Assembly: GCA_026929865.2 (NCBI GenBank)
Contig: CM049397.1
Span: 1 to 64,000 of the forward strand
Source of the DNA: Hyperoplus lanceolatus
Taxonomy: Eukaryota > Chordata > Actinopteri > Uranoscopiformes > Ammodytidae
Reading direction: 5' to 3'
DNA length: 64,000 nucleotides
Positions 1-10,969 of the stretch are shown in pieces; the stretch's first letter is position 1; every line of letters begins with the position of its first letter. The notes beneath the pieces are model-generated. The model was not told where the DNA came from. It saw nothing but the letters and a program-made list of their open reading frames with translations, and did no database searches. The position numbers and the translations under genes are program-made.

Positions 1-300
1 CTCAACACTAGCAGTCACTCTGGCATAGGCTGTCTGTAATGATGTAATACAGAGATATTCTGTTAGGGTAGGGGAAGGTGGGGTGATTTGTGCAACTTTT
101 TACTCAAAGTGATTTTAAAGTGAGGCCTTGACAGTTATGTCTCCAACTCAAATATGTACATATATTTCAGGATGTTGTGCATCCCTGGCAATAAAAACTT
201 TGGTTCTGGAATAAACTGTTTAAGAAATATAGCTTTCGGAAAAAAAAGTTGTCTTGTCGCACAAATCACCCCCCTACGTGGGGTGATTTGTGCCGTCATT

Positions 301-522
301 TTGAGTCACAATGACAAAGTCACCATCATCATCTTTCTGGCCATCTGAACTCTCATGAGTGGTGTCGTTAAGTGGAATTGAGATGTCACTCTCTTCTGAG
401 CTACTGTAGACAATCACTTTCTTTTGGTGACCAGCGTATACAGCCATGCCACTGGCACAACTCTCAGAAATGTACTTTGCACTAGTTGCTCCGTGCTTGT
501 GGAACCAACTGCCACCTGACAA
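301..522 (-). pseudogene. Transposase C-terminal remnant
   Basis: Minus-strand reading frame within the TIR element. It starts with a Gly/Ser/Trp/His stretch (SWFHKHGATSAKYISESC) that could be part of a Cys/His finger, then has an acidic Ser-rich run (SSSEESDISIP) and DDDGDFVIV. The same acidic stretch is conserved in the 61694-62206 copy, where the frame goes on differently after GDFVIV (VSFAGK). A C-terminal acidic tail followed by a short hydrophobic motif is seen in pogo-like transposases, so I read this as a decayed transposase end. No catalytic domain is visible. Family assignment is uncertain. Confidence 0.4.
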
Positions 523-527
523 ATGTG

Positions 528-797
528 ATTCCCCCTACATTTCTGCCTTTAAATCAAGGCTCAAAACCCATATGTACACCCTGGTGTTTCCTCCCCATTA
601 ACCTCTGCACTACTTACTTACCTCTGCACTACTATCTGTGTTTATGTGGATGTATGGGCTTTACGTCCTTTATTTTGGTTATTGTTATTTTACCTTCATT
701 GTTTACCTACTGAATGCACTATGTACAGCACTTTGGACAGTGCAAACTGTCATAAATGTGCTTTTATAAATACATTTTACTTACTTACTTACTTATA
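528..797 (+). mobile_element. L2-type LINE 3' tail nested in the TIR element
   Basis: In one frame the sequence reads SPYISAFKSRLKTHMYTL, the usual C-terminal end of an L2/CR1-group reverse transcriptase, followed by a 3' UTR with GCACTTTGGACAGTG and a (TTAC)n tail at about 775-796. Strongly 5'-truncated. It interrupts the transposon at 71-1198, so it is younger than that copy. Confidence 0.65.
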
Positions 798-1200
798 ACT
801 CACCCAGGCCCTTGCGCACAAATCACCCCATCCCCAGAATTTTGGATAATAGGCATGATGCAGCAATTTAGGGTTGACATTGTGCTAACTATATAGACTC
901 AAAGTGTAGCATACCAAAGCACTAAAACATGTGTCAAATGTTTTCAAACGTGTCTATAATTGTTCAGACACAATAATCAAAAAACCTTGATCATGGAAAT
1001 TTTACTTTGAAAGGCAAAACACAGTTTTTTGAGCTTAAATGTGCTTATATCTTATTCCTTGTGTCTCCCTTCTTTACAGGATGAGTCAAATGGATGGCTC
1101 TTCTTAAATATGTGGTCACATTTCCAATTTCTTCCACGGTTTTCTAGAAACAAGGGGTTTTGCAACTTCCAAAATGCACAAATCACCCCACCTTCCCCTA

Positions 1201-1890
1201 TAATATAATTCTTAATTCAGTGGCCATATTTTGTGTGATTGTCATCAAGGTAGCTAGCATGACCTGCTAAAAATAAACATTCGGTAGTAGGCTACTATGA
1301 TAACACCGTTAGCTTCAAACACCGGGGCTGGGGCTAAATGTTAGCAACACACAAGTGAACTACACTGTAGTAGCATAACTAAAGCTAATGAGACAGTAAA
1401 ATGTAATGTACAGCTAAGCTGATAAGTGACTTACATGATCGGCAATCAGCACTGGGTCCAGCAGGTATCAGCTAGACATAGCCGCTCTGCAAAGCCAGCA
1501 GCCTTCTAGCCAAAGTTACTAAACTCTTCTTTGGAGAAGTGGACGCTGGAAATGCTGGAATTGTTGTCAAAAACGTGGTCCACTGCAGCAAAACAACTCC
1601 ACAGCAGTTTTAAAAATAATGCATTGACGTTGAGCTCATTCAGTCCTGCCATCTACCGTACCGTTCTATGTCTCTGGGCATAAACGGACCCTTGTTGTGG
1701 GACTGCGCTCATGTGATTGGCTGAAAACAAGGAAGACATCCGATTGGCTATAGCTAGTTCCTGGTTGAAAAAAACGCATTTGTGAAACCAGCGACGTCAG
1801 GGGAGTCTCATAAATCCACACACAAATACAGACCAATTTACACATGAATGCAAGGAAGTTCACAAATTAAAAGCATTTTGTAAATTCAAA
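1201..1890. other. No gene recognised
   Basis: Mixed unique-looking sequence. Short ORFs are present on both strands but none resembles a known protein. A CCAAT-box-like ATTGGC pair near 1715-1750 is the only regulatory-looking motif and is not enough to call a promoter. Confidence 0.4.
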
Positions 1891-2160
1891 TGTAACAGTT
1901 TGTATATAAATGTAACAACATCCAAACACATTTTTGATGAAAATTCTAAATCTTTTTTAAATTAATATATTTATGGATTTATATTACATTTATTTAAAAC
2001 AAGACACATTTGTGTGTGGATCGGAAATGTGTTTGTGAAACTTTTTATTATAGATGGATTTATTTTACATTTATATATGACGGTTTTCATTTGTGTGTGC
2101 ACTGAAATGTATTTGTGAGAAGAGAGTCATTTATATATAAATCACAAAATACAAGTGTGA
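1890..2160. repeat. Diverged AT-rich short tandem-like repeats
   Basis: Several degenerate copies of a phrase like CATTTGTGTGTG...GAAATGT.TTTGTGA alternate with TTTATTTTACATTTATAT. Spacing is about 70-90 bases. It looks like an old, irregular minisatellite. Confidence 0.4.
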
Positions 2161-2319
2161 ACCCTTCTCTGTGCATTCATTAATATTGATACCCGTCTGA
2201 TTCCATATGTTAAAGCGTAGCTCAGTAGCTTAGTATAGGTTGGATACATATATGTAATTTAATTTGATTAAAGATAGGGTTTGTATTTTTTCAACATTGC
2301 ACCCTGTTTTGTCCTACTT

Positions 2320-2441
2320 CTCAAGAATCACTGATATTTAAAAGTTCCTCGTAGCCACTTTAAAGGATGAGAAAATGATCACATTCTGTTTTGTTCACAT
2401 TTTACATAACGTCCCAACTTTTTCAGAATTGGGGTTGTAAA
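2320..2441. repeat. Fragments of two short interspersed DNA elements
   Basis: TCCTCGTAGCCACTTTAAAG near 2346-2365 is related to the terminal repeat of the element at 35786-36726. It is followed by ACGTCCCAACTTTTTC and AATTGGGGTTGTA ending at 2441, the end motif of a very common fish DNA repeat. Neither copy has a visible partner end. Confidence 0.45.
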
Positions 2442-3219
2442 ATAACAAGTTAACAAGGGCCCCATCTGCAATCAACAGTATTTTAAATTGCTGTTTAGTG
2501 TTATTGGGTTTTGAGGTAAATGTGGCCCCTATTTGCTGGGTCTTAATGCTTTGGTAAGCACCAAGTTGTGGATAACAGTTGTTCCAATTGCGGCCATGTT
2601 TATCGACTTATTTTGCTAAGTTTTTATAAAAATTGGTGATGATAGTTTGAAAACCCAAAAGCTAAATCACACATGTCTGTAGTTTAGTTCAAGCAAAGCA
2701 GGAAAAGTCCATAATGGCAAACTTCTATGAACAAGAGTCCTTTTAGTAGAGCACTTGAGCTGGACTAGTGTTTACAGTTTCAAGCTTATTGGTCTTTCGG
2801 CAGGTAGACTAATAACTCACAGAAAAATATAATTAAGTAATCATTAAACTGGACAGCAGAAAATGACTAGACATGTAAATGGATGGATTAATCAAAGGAA
2901 ACCCATATATTAAAGGTCCACATATGAATTGTATAGAATATCAGTAAAATGCATCAACCTACTATAGCCTTTACTGCATTGACATCAAAATTAACAGTAT
3001 ACAGAAGTAACTTCCTTAAAAGTCACTATGTTGTGTCATGTTAATATTGTGCCAAATTAAGATAGATACTTTGGATATATACATTAAATAGAATAATACT
3101 GATGTTGAGAATGCTTATTATATTAAAAATTAAAGCGGTTAGGTGTGTTGTCTCTTTACCAAGTGAGATAACAAGAAAAGGAACAGTTGTACAGTTGCTG
3201 TGCATCAGTCAGTGAGTAC
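2442..3219. other. No gene recognised; probable apba1 intron
   Basis: AT-rich sequence downstream (on the minus strand) of the apba1 exon. The next expected exon, which in X11 proteins starts with ETMMDH, was not found here, so this would be the 5' part of an intron running off the left edge. Confidence 0.45.
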
Positions 3220-3306
3220 CTGGGAGTCAGCATTGAGCACTTTTACTCTCTGGGTGGAGATGAAAAGATCCACTTCTGTCATGGGCTGTCGCTCGCCCTC
3301 AGGCGC
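3220..3306 (-). CDS. apba1: apba1 (X11/Mint adaptor) internal exon, PTB domain part
   Basis: On the minus strand, 29 codons in one frame read APEGERQPM then [20 protein letters not shown]. This matches the segment in the phosphotyrosine-binding domain of X11/Mint proteins, which bind the cytoplasmic tail of amyloid precursor protein and act as synaptic adaptors. The PEGE-QPMTEV start fits APBA1 better than APBA2 from memory. The exon is bounded by an AG acceptor (minus-strand GTAG just before GCGCCT, at 3307-3310) and a CAG|GTACTC donor at 3219-3214, and both junctions fall between codons. The next exon should begin ETMMDH and would lie to the left of the window. No upstream exon was recognised to the right. 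The upstream intron begins with a long (TG)n tract. Which fish paralogue (apba1a or apba1b) cannot be told. Confidence 0.82.

Positions 3307-3308
<2 letters not shown>

Positions 3309-3361
<53 letters not shown>
3309..3361. repeat. (CA)n microsatellite abutting the apba1 splice acceptor
   Basis: Pure CA repeat of about 26 units. Read on the minus strand it is (TG)n running directly into the TGTAG acceptor of the apba1 exon, taking the place of a normal pyrimidine tract. Confidence 0.95.
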
Positions 3362-3364
<3 letters not shown>

Positions 3365-3434
3365 GCAGAATTAGACACACATTCATAAAACATAAAGACA
3401 GGCATAAAAAGGTGAAAACGTAAGATGTCTTTAA

Positions 3435-4353
3435 TAGGGATGTAACAATACCAGATATTTAATAGTCAATACCAATACTAGTTAAATTCCACGATTATCG
3501 ATACACAATTATAGCCTGGTCCAACCATACCATTGTACTTAATTTCATTTGTACAGAAGGTCTGGAATCGCTCAATTGACAAAGGTTCACTCACTTGAAG
3601 GCTGGTGTCTGTTGAAGTTTAAAACTACTGGATCTGCCATAACCAATCGCATAACGTTTGGTCCTGACATATGTCACGCGCCGGGATCGGCTTTCTTCTA
3701 ACTACAACTGAAACTGGCGCACAATCTCAACGTCATTGTTCTTAGCCACTCCCTCTGTTCGCTGATTGGACACCCCCAAAATTTGAGAAAACCCGCGAAT
3801 ATACCGCAGACGAAGACTGGTACTGAAGGGAAATGACAATTGAGCGGAAGTACGTAGGCGGGCGGTGCCAGACTAACACAATTCGCTACCACAGTAAGAA
3901 AACAAAAACAAAACAATGTACTTCAACACACGTCCCATGTACTTCAACACACGTCGTTATTGCAAACCTTTAATTTTATTTATATTTTGAAATCAACAAC
4001 AGTGGCACGTGGCCTTCATGCATAAAGAAAAAAGAAAAACTATTAGTATTAACATTTAAGAAAACTGCCCTATCCAATTTCCTTTCTGCATCTGAGTTAT
4101 TGTCGTATTTTCTGTGCCTCTGAAAAGCTTTTTGTTTTTGACATCCCGTGCCGGTGTTGGGAACACGTGAATTTGTTTTTCTTCCTTTTGCATTTAATGG
4201 CAGACTAGAACAATTGCAGGGGTAAATGATGCCCCTAATTCCAGAGGAATTGCATCCCCAGTACTCAGAGCACCTGCAGTACTGTAAAAATAATGAGTTT
4301 CACAATTTTGGTATTGACTACTTTCGGTACTATCGGTTCTCGTGACATCCTTA
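3435..4353. mobile_element. Non-autonomous hAT-type element, interrupted
   Basis: Left end TAGGGATGTAACAATACC and right end (reverse complement) TAAGGATGTCACGAGAACC are imperfect inverted repeats. Flanks GTCTTTAA (3427-3434) and GTCTTCAT (4354-4361) look like a decayed 8-bp duplication. No transposase is visible. A second hAT MITE lies inside at 3511-3875. Confidence 0.6.
3511..3875. mobile_element. hAT-type MITE with TAGCCTGG ends (copy 1)
   Basis: Ends TAGCCTGGTCCAACCA and (reverse complement) TAGTCTGGCACCGCCC, flanked by a perfect 8-bp duplication ACACAATT at 3503-3510 and 3876-3883. About 365 bases, no coding capacity. The same family in opposite orientation makes up 55389-59655. Confidence 0.85.
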
Positions 4354-5639
4354 GTCTTCATGGCCAGACATTCAAAGTTCAAGGTCAGTTAACATCTCAT
4401 TACAAGAGCACACAGTGAAACAAAACATATTTTTGTTACATAAAACCCATAATAAGTATTTGAATAAGAGGTCAAGAATATCAAATAGCTTGAGCTCAAG
4501 TGAATATCTCATCAGCTCTGGTCATAAAAGTAGAAAACAATTTTTGTCGCATGTTATGTGAAAACTATTTTTCAATCTTCTTATTTTAAAACTCTTAGCA
4601 AAAAGTGAATGCACATCTTTCCCAACATGTTGAAATGTTACTTTAAAGTAGGTCCGAGGAACTTACAGTTTGTGTTAATTAAAGTGGCCACTTTGGACAG
4701 AAGCGATAGTGATTTAACGACACCAGCTGCTGGTCATTGGTGAGCGTACATGGACAAAGGCATTGAAAAAAACTATAGAAAAATAGCGTTCTTTGCACCG
4801 ATGGTCTCGTTTGATGTTAATAAAACAGTGAAATAAAAGCTGTGAATAAAAGACCAGAGGGAGTGAAAAATAAATACAAACAATTCAAACAGTACAGCAG
4901 GCTCTGAATGGTCAGTGATATAAAAAATAAAAATGAAAAATTATTTGTTCTAACTCGTTAGTGTATGTCTGTGTGAGAAGATACATGTATTTCAATGAAC
5001 ATTTAAAAATAATCTGATCAACGGTTTACATGGTGGTGAATCCTAAAGATGAAGCTTCATTCATAAAGTTCACAAAATAAAAAAAAGGTATACTTTATTT
5101 CTTCTACCACGTCTTTTTATTATCTAAATAAATAGCAGGCATTTATTTAACCAAGCTCATTTATTTTGGAAGGCCACGGTGGTGGTCCGTATTTCGGTGT
5201 ATTCCAATTATCGAGGAATCACACTTCTCCTGGAAAGGAGGCTCTGGCTCTCGATTATGGAAGCCCAGATTCAGGAGAAACAATGCAGTTTTCATCCTGA
5301 ACATTGGAACAGCTTTTCACCCATTGCAGATGATAGAGGCATGGGAGCATGCTGAAAGTGGTGTGCATAGCTACCTTTAACCTCTCGCATCAGCTCTGAG
5401 TTTGCTTTTATTTTATTTAGAGGTGCACCAATTGACCGGACAACAGATTGATCTGCGCCGATTGGCCTATTTTGACATGGTGCTCGGCTGATCTTCTCTG
5501 CCAAGCTGTAAGGGACACGGCTATACATTAAAAAAAAAACTTTGTCTAAAGCGAAGTTAAGTTACTGCTAATGCAAACCGAGCCTTTCCTGATCTACACC
5601 TTCATGATGCTCATTTAAATGTATGTTTTTTGAGAAGCT
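4354..5639. other. No gene; diverged repeat fragments
   Basis: Around 4636-4830 there is a degraded, reverse-oriented relative of the element at 35786-36726: it shares TTTAAAGT..GAGGAAC and a GATGGTCTCGTTTG phrase. At about 5420-5460 GAGGTGCACCAATTGACCGG resembles a common hAT terminal repeat, without a partner. The rest is AT-rich with no recognisable gene. Confidence 0.4.
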
Positions 5640-7698
5640 GTTGATAAAGTAGTCCCATGTAAAGAAATTAGAATAAAACAGAGGACAGAACCCTGGGTAA
5701 ATGATGACATCCTTGAGGCAATTAGAGTAAGAAATAGCAAGTATGGTCAATTCAAGTTAAACAAGGATGAGCAAAGTTGGACTGATAATAAAAAGGTGAG
5801 AAATGAAGTTAACAGATTAGGGGTTTATACTAAAAAGGCATTTTTTAATGAGAAAATAGCTGAATATAGAAATGACTCAGGAAAGCTATGGAAATCCCTC
5901 AAGCAGCTTAGCTACAGTAAAAAGATGAAAACCAAAAACACTAATATCACTCTAAATCTTGGCAATAATATTACATCAAAGAAGGAGAAAGTAGCAGATG
6001 GCTTTAATTAACATTTGTTAACATTTTCATCTGTTGCCAGCAAGCTGGTGGATAAGCTACCTGGCCAATATGGTGAAAGCCATGTGCGAGACTATTACTC
6101 TCAGTTAGGGATTCAGACGGGTGGCTTCCTCTTTCAAAAGGTGTCTGAGGCACATGTTCTTGAGAAGCTCCAAAGGCTTGATTGCTCTAAAACCACAGGA
6201 TTAGACTCTATTCCATCACGCTTCCTAAGGGATGCTGCTGAGATCATCACCCCATGCATCACTCATATTGTAAACAGTTCTATAGAACAAGGGCATTTTC
6301 CCAATTATCTCAAGATTTCCAGAGTGATTCCTCTTTAAGAAAGGGAGTAAACTGGACCCTGGCAACTAAAGACCTGTCTCTATTCTGAGTAGTCTGTCAA
6401 AGATCAGCGAAAAGATAATTTTTGAACAAATTGACAAGTACGTATCTTCGTTAGACCTACAGAAGGCCTTGTTGTATAAATTGAAAGCCATGGGTTTTAG
6501 TGACTTAGGACTGAAATGGGTGGGCTCCTATCTGGAGAATAGAACGCAGGTGGTGGACATTGGGGGCACATTGTCTCAACCACAAAGCATGGTCTGTGGG
6601 GTTCCTCAAGGGAGTGTTTTGGGGCCACTTTTCTTTCTTTTATATATAAATGAGCTAAAGTCTGTTTGTTCTTGTGATCTTTTTTATATGCAGATGACTG
6701 CGCTTTTAGTTTCTCACAAAGATAAAAATATTGTTGAAAGAACACTTTCTGCAGAACTTGAAAATGTTAGCAAGTGGATGTCTGACAACAAGTTATCACT
6801 TCACATGGGGAAAACTGAGTCCATATTGTTTGGATCAAAAATTAAACTGAAAAAAGCCTTGGATTTTAAGGTTTTAGCTGGAGATTCTGAAATGACATCC
6901 AAGGAATCAGTCAGTTACCATGGCTGTGTTTTAGATTGCCACTTATCTGGTGTAGGTCAGACTCAAAAGGCATTTCAATGTTTCTGGATCAAAGAGCAAT
7001 GTTAATTTTAGCAGGAGCTTTAATTCAGCCTTATTATGATTATGCGTGTGGCTCATGGTACAATGGTGTCACAATGCATTTGAAACATAGGCTTCAGACC
7101 TAGAAAAATAAGTTGGTTAGGCTTATTTTTAACGTCCCCATGAAAACTCATCTTGAATCTTCCCACTTTGAGAGGTTGGGTTGGTTGAAAGTAGATGATA
7201 GTATATCTCAGATACAGCTGTGTATGGTATATAGGAACACACATTACATTCTAAACGGGGATGTTCCCAAATATCTCAGAAATTATTTTAATCGATTAAG
7301 TTCACAGGCATTCCACTAGGGGTAGCTCTACAGATTTTGTACCCCCCAGAGTTAGGACTAACATGGGAAAGGATTCTTTTTTTTATGCTGGAACTACACT
7401 TTGGAATAGGTTACCTGGTACACTGAAGTTAGTCAGAAACTTAGGCAGTTTTAAAAAGGCCCTGAAACAATGGCTTAGACGCCAATATTAGGCTTGTCTT
7501 AATGGAGATCATTGTTATGTTTGATGTGTGATTTGCTGCTACTTGCCCTCTTCTCCTGCCCAATAGGGACCACAATGGAAATAAGCCTTCGGGCTTTTTT
7601 GTGTTATAATTTTTGTGTCTAATTATGTATTTTAATGTATGATACAGTTCATATTTTATATAAAATGTTCAAATAAAATCAATCAAAATCAATCAATC
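5640..7698 (+). mobile_element. 5'-truncated LINE, L2/CR1 group
   Basis: Three plus-strand blocks are reverse transcriptase and its N-terminal linker: 5670-6011 (PWVNDDILEAIRVRNSKYG), 6015-6338 (SKTTGLDSIPSRFLRDAA..., ending ISRVIPL) and 6469-7005 (GVPQGSVLGPLFFLLYIN, then SKWMSDNKLSLHMGKTES). The endonuclease part is missing. The segment between about 6460 and 6470 jumps from the finger region to the palm, so part of the core, including the first catalytic aspartate, is deleted. The YADD codons at 6687-6698 are out of frame with the block around them, and stops separate the first two blocks. The 3' tail is AATAAAATC followed by AATC repeats. An old, dead copy of the same general kind as 50161-54157. 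Confidence 0.8.
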
Positions 7699-7920
7699 AC
7701 ATTTAAGTGGCTTAACATGAGTTGATTTTTTATTTCAAAAGCTAACAGGAAATTGGAAAAGTGGAAAAGCACATAAGTCACTGTAGCAGCCTCGAACAGC
7801 ATGCCCGTCCCCCGTGTGGGCTTTTTACCCCTCTTGCTTCTTCTCCACTGTATTAGTATAAGTCCCTGTCATAGACTGTAAAGATTTGCGCTCATACACT
7901 AGTCAATAAAGCGTTATAAT
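7699..7920. other. No gene recognised
   Basis: Short spacer between the LINE tail and the next element's terminal repeat. Confidence 0.4.
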
Positions 7921-8685
7921 TAGTGCTGTCAGTTTAACGCGTTATTAACGGCGTTAACGCAAACCCATTTTAACGGCGTCAATTTTTTTATCGCGCGATT
8001 AACGCTCGTCATGGTCTAGCAAACGTTGTGGTTTTTCCTCATGCTGTTGAATCAACTAGTAATGTTAGAACAACTGAAACACCACAAACTATACATATGG
8101 CTCACATTTAAGTTACTGTCAATTCAAAAGGAACATGTCCTACAGCGTAATTTCACATTAAAATAATTTAACTGGCAAAACGGCTAAACGTCAAGTCAAT
8201 TCTGACTTTTCTTTTGAAGCAGAAACCGGAACCTAGCACTTCCTAGCCCAGCTGCGCGACCTTCACTAGTTTTCCGTGTGTGACTCTGAGAGACTACGCG
8301 GAAAAGAACAGAAAAGAAAGCCTGTCATTTGCAAAAGTCCTACTTATAACCCTGCGCGCACACCAAAAACCTCCATGAATGTTGGTGGCAACTGCCATTC
8401 ATTCATTTTCACTTTAATTTTCGCTACGAAGCCTTGGCTGCAGCAGCACGATGGCAACCACCTGTACGCAGGCATAGTGTGTCCACTCCACACACAGTCT
8501 GAAATAAGCCGTGGATGAAAGACTCCCAAAACATTTAGGCCTACAACAACCAGTTTAATTTAGCCTTAATACTAATTTGTTTTATATACCCTATGTTGTT
8601 TTATGTTTTTTCTTTTTTCTTTTTTTGGGGGGGTTCTATATTGTTATTTGCACTGAATTGCAAATTGTGATATTTTAGAAGAAAT
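7921..8685. mobile_element. hAT-like element, one end visible
   Basis: Begins with TAGTGCTGTCAGTTTAACGC followed by GTTATTAACGGCGTTAACGC, the typical terminal repeat of a widespread fish hAT-like family. The other end was not found. It seems to be cut by or to run up to the retroviral LTR. Short ORFs inside do not look like transposase. Confidence 0.5.
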
Positions 8686-8985
8686 TGTTGAGTATTATGG
8701 ATAAATATGTGATAAAACTGTTATATTCGTACATTGAAGTGATGTGTGTTTTATTGTGAAAAAACAAAGGAAGTGTTGGTTTTATTTTAAAGTTAGTGAA
8801 GTAGCTTGGTATGTTCACGAAGCAGAAGAGAGGGGGCGATACAGAGAGATTTTCATGTGCTGGTTGAATGGGCTCCTCCTTACGGGAGGAGACACTTTCC
8901 CCCCGGGATAAAACCTCGGGCAGGAAAGGAAAGGGGCCAGTTGAGCGATCAACTCGGTAACTTTGATGAGACGGACTCACCAAGC

Positions 8986-9035
<50 letters not shown>

Positions 9036-10161
9036 CTCTCTCTCTGTCTCTGAACACGGATGACTTGGTAAAATTCTAAAACTTTAGGTGGGGATTATTA
9101 GTCTAGGGGTCTGATAGGATGGTGATCGGAGGTAACGGAGATTGGGGAGGACAATGTCTCCCATTTACTGACTAGATTCATTAACAATCTTCCTTAACTC
9201 CTTACCATCTTTACAGATTCAGAGGGATGTATTTAATATAGGGCTAGAGCGCAAGTTTAAAATCGGAGACCATGCAATAACTCTGGTCTTGTGCTTTGAC
9301 AAATTGTGACAAATACCAAGACAACATCTACTAGGGGATAATGAGAAAACACTCCATTTGATGAGTACGTAGGCAAATAATCTTGTTTCTGTCTTTTCTG
9401 TATTCTGATATATGATGTACTCTAATATCATGTGATTGAATAAAAACCAGTAAACCGTTCCGCTTGTCTCTGTTACCACTTAGTTAAATAGTCTCAACGG
9501 ACCTAGTTAGAGAGTTTTTTCACAGCAAGACGGGAAGCGCCCCTTTGGACACGACATAAGTTGGTACTCATGACACGGCCGACACACGCTGACAACATGA
9601 TTAGACATAACCTCATAACCAAATACCCTTTTTAATTAAAGGAATGTTTTTAATAACTTCCCGGGTTTAACGCGTGCAGTTGAACGCTGAAAATAGTATA
9701 TCTGTTCTATTTAAAGGAGGTGGTATTAATAAACAACGAGATACATAAAACAACAGTAAGTAACTTGTGAAAGACATCTTTTGCCTGGAAGTGGTGAATG
9801 ATTATCGGGATCAATTAGAAAGTGTTACATTTCACACCTAAACGGAATTCTTATAATAGAAGAATACATTTAAAAGAAGTGAAACGCTGAACACAGTGGG
9901 TTTAAGTAAAACACTTTTTATTTATTTAAGAAAATCCCTGGCAGTCTGGTAGTTAAAATCCCGCAAGCTCACCGCCTGGAGCCCGGGTGAGACACTCAGT
10001 AGAAGCCGTGAGAGTAGGGGGGTAGTTCTTTAAAGGAAAAAGGGTTGTAATTAAATCAATGTGTTACAAGTTAGTTAATACAGGTTTAATAGGACATAAC
10101 TAATAAACTTAGATACTAGCTTTTCATTGAAGTTCCGACTTTGGAAGTCGGGATCGCTTCA
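8686..10161 (+). repeat. 5' LTR of the foamy-like retrovirus
   Basis: The 3' boundary is clear: it ends ...GGATCGCTTCA and is followed at once by a TGGCGCCC primer site. The start TGTTGAGT at 8686 matches the first bases of the solo LTR at 55398-59068. A TATA-like GATAAAA is at 8907-8913, a (TC)n tract at 8989-9050 and AATAAA at 9439-9444. From about 9060 to the end it aligns with the minus-strand solo LTR; upstream the two differ strongly. Confidence 0.75.
8989..9050 (+). repeat. (TC)n microsatellite in the LTR
   Basis: Almost pure CT repeat lying about 80 bases downstream of the TATA-like box, thus in the probable transcribed R region. The solo LTR of the same group lacks it. Confidence 0.95.
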
Positions 10162-10179
10162 TGGCGCCCAGGCCGCGGG
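10162..10179 (+). promoter_or_regulatory. Primer binding site, lysine tRNA type
   Basis: TGGCGCCCAGGCCGCGGG directly follows the LTR end. The first eight bases equal the foamy-virus primer site for tRNA-Lys1,2 (TGGCGCCCAACGTGGGG is the family form); the 3' half is less similar. Confidence 0.75.
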
Positions 10180-10969
10180 GCTCGTGTAACATTGTTAGTT
10201 TCGTATAGCTGAATAAATAGCTGTTTTATCTCAGATATAGAAATAACTTTGGGAGACGGGCTTAAAATACAAGAACCACACCTCCCTTGGGGAGAGAGTT
10301 TTTATCAACCGGCGAAAACAAGCCTTAGAAGCAATTGCGGTCTGCCAGACTGGGAGAGGTGATGTTTAAGAAGGGGTTTTTTAATTTTAATAAAACAAAT
10401 TGAAACCCACGAACCAGCTTTTTGAACGGAGGTTCTCGTAGTTCTGCTTTGCTCATTCTTAGTAAATATACCTTATAACAGAAAGCCTAATATATTCTTT
10501 CTTTAAAAACTCGGCCGGACTTTGTTTGTCTGAGAAAAATGGAAAGTATGATAGTCTGTTAGGAATAGAGAACGGGGTGAGTGAAAAACCACACTGTGGG
10601 TTATAGATACTCATGAGTGGACAGGATAGTGATTTAGTGGATGTAGCAATTGTCTTCTGCGTACTTAGTTCAGGTGGTACTAGTACTTGTGTTCATTAAT
10701 TGTTAATGATCGAAGCCAGGCATTGGGATATATTTAAGGTGATAAGTATATAACAATCCCCTTTTCACTGATTGTATCCGTTTGGTGAGCTCAGGCAGGG
10801 GTGATTTTCTAGGTAAAACTGATCAGTTACCGTGAAAGAAATAGGAACCACGAAAGGAAAAACGGCTTGAAACTACCAAGTTTACATTAAGGGTTGTTAA
10901 GCCTTTAATTATATATATTTACTTTTAATTGTTTCAGTGGCCAGAAAGGGGTTACGTTTACAATTAGAA
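10180..10969 (+). other. Retroviral leader
   Basis: Non-coding stretch between the primer site and the first ORF. It ends with a pyrimidine-rich tract and TTTCAG at 10931-10936, which resembles a splice acceptor just before the first ORF. No other feature recognised. Confidence 0.5.

Larger units (their letters stand above)
71..1198. mobile_element. TA-flanked TIR DNA transposon, pogo/Tc1-mariner type suspected
   Basis: The two ends are inverted copies of GGGGAAGGTGGGGTGATTTG (left end from 71, right end up to 1198), flanked by TA at 69-70 and 1199-1200, which suits a Tc1/mariner-type insertion. About 1.1 kb and without a full transposase. A minus-strand coding remnant at 301-522 and an L2 tail at 528-797 lie inside. 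Partial relatives occur at 54652-55050 and 61694-62206. Placement in the pogo branch is inference from the TA duplication and the remnant; the terminal repeats are directly visible. Confidence 0.75.

Noticed and set aside
3187-3423. Plus-strand ORF with a His-Thr repeat
   Set aside because: It is the (CA)n microsatellite translated; the real coding signal is the apba1 exon on the other strand.
8806-9063. Plus-strand ORF ending in Ser-Leu repeats
   Set aside because: Translation of the (TC)n tract in the retroviral LTR.
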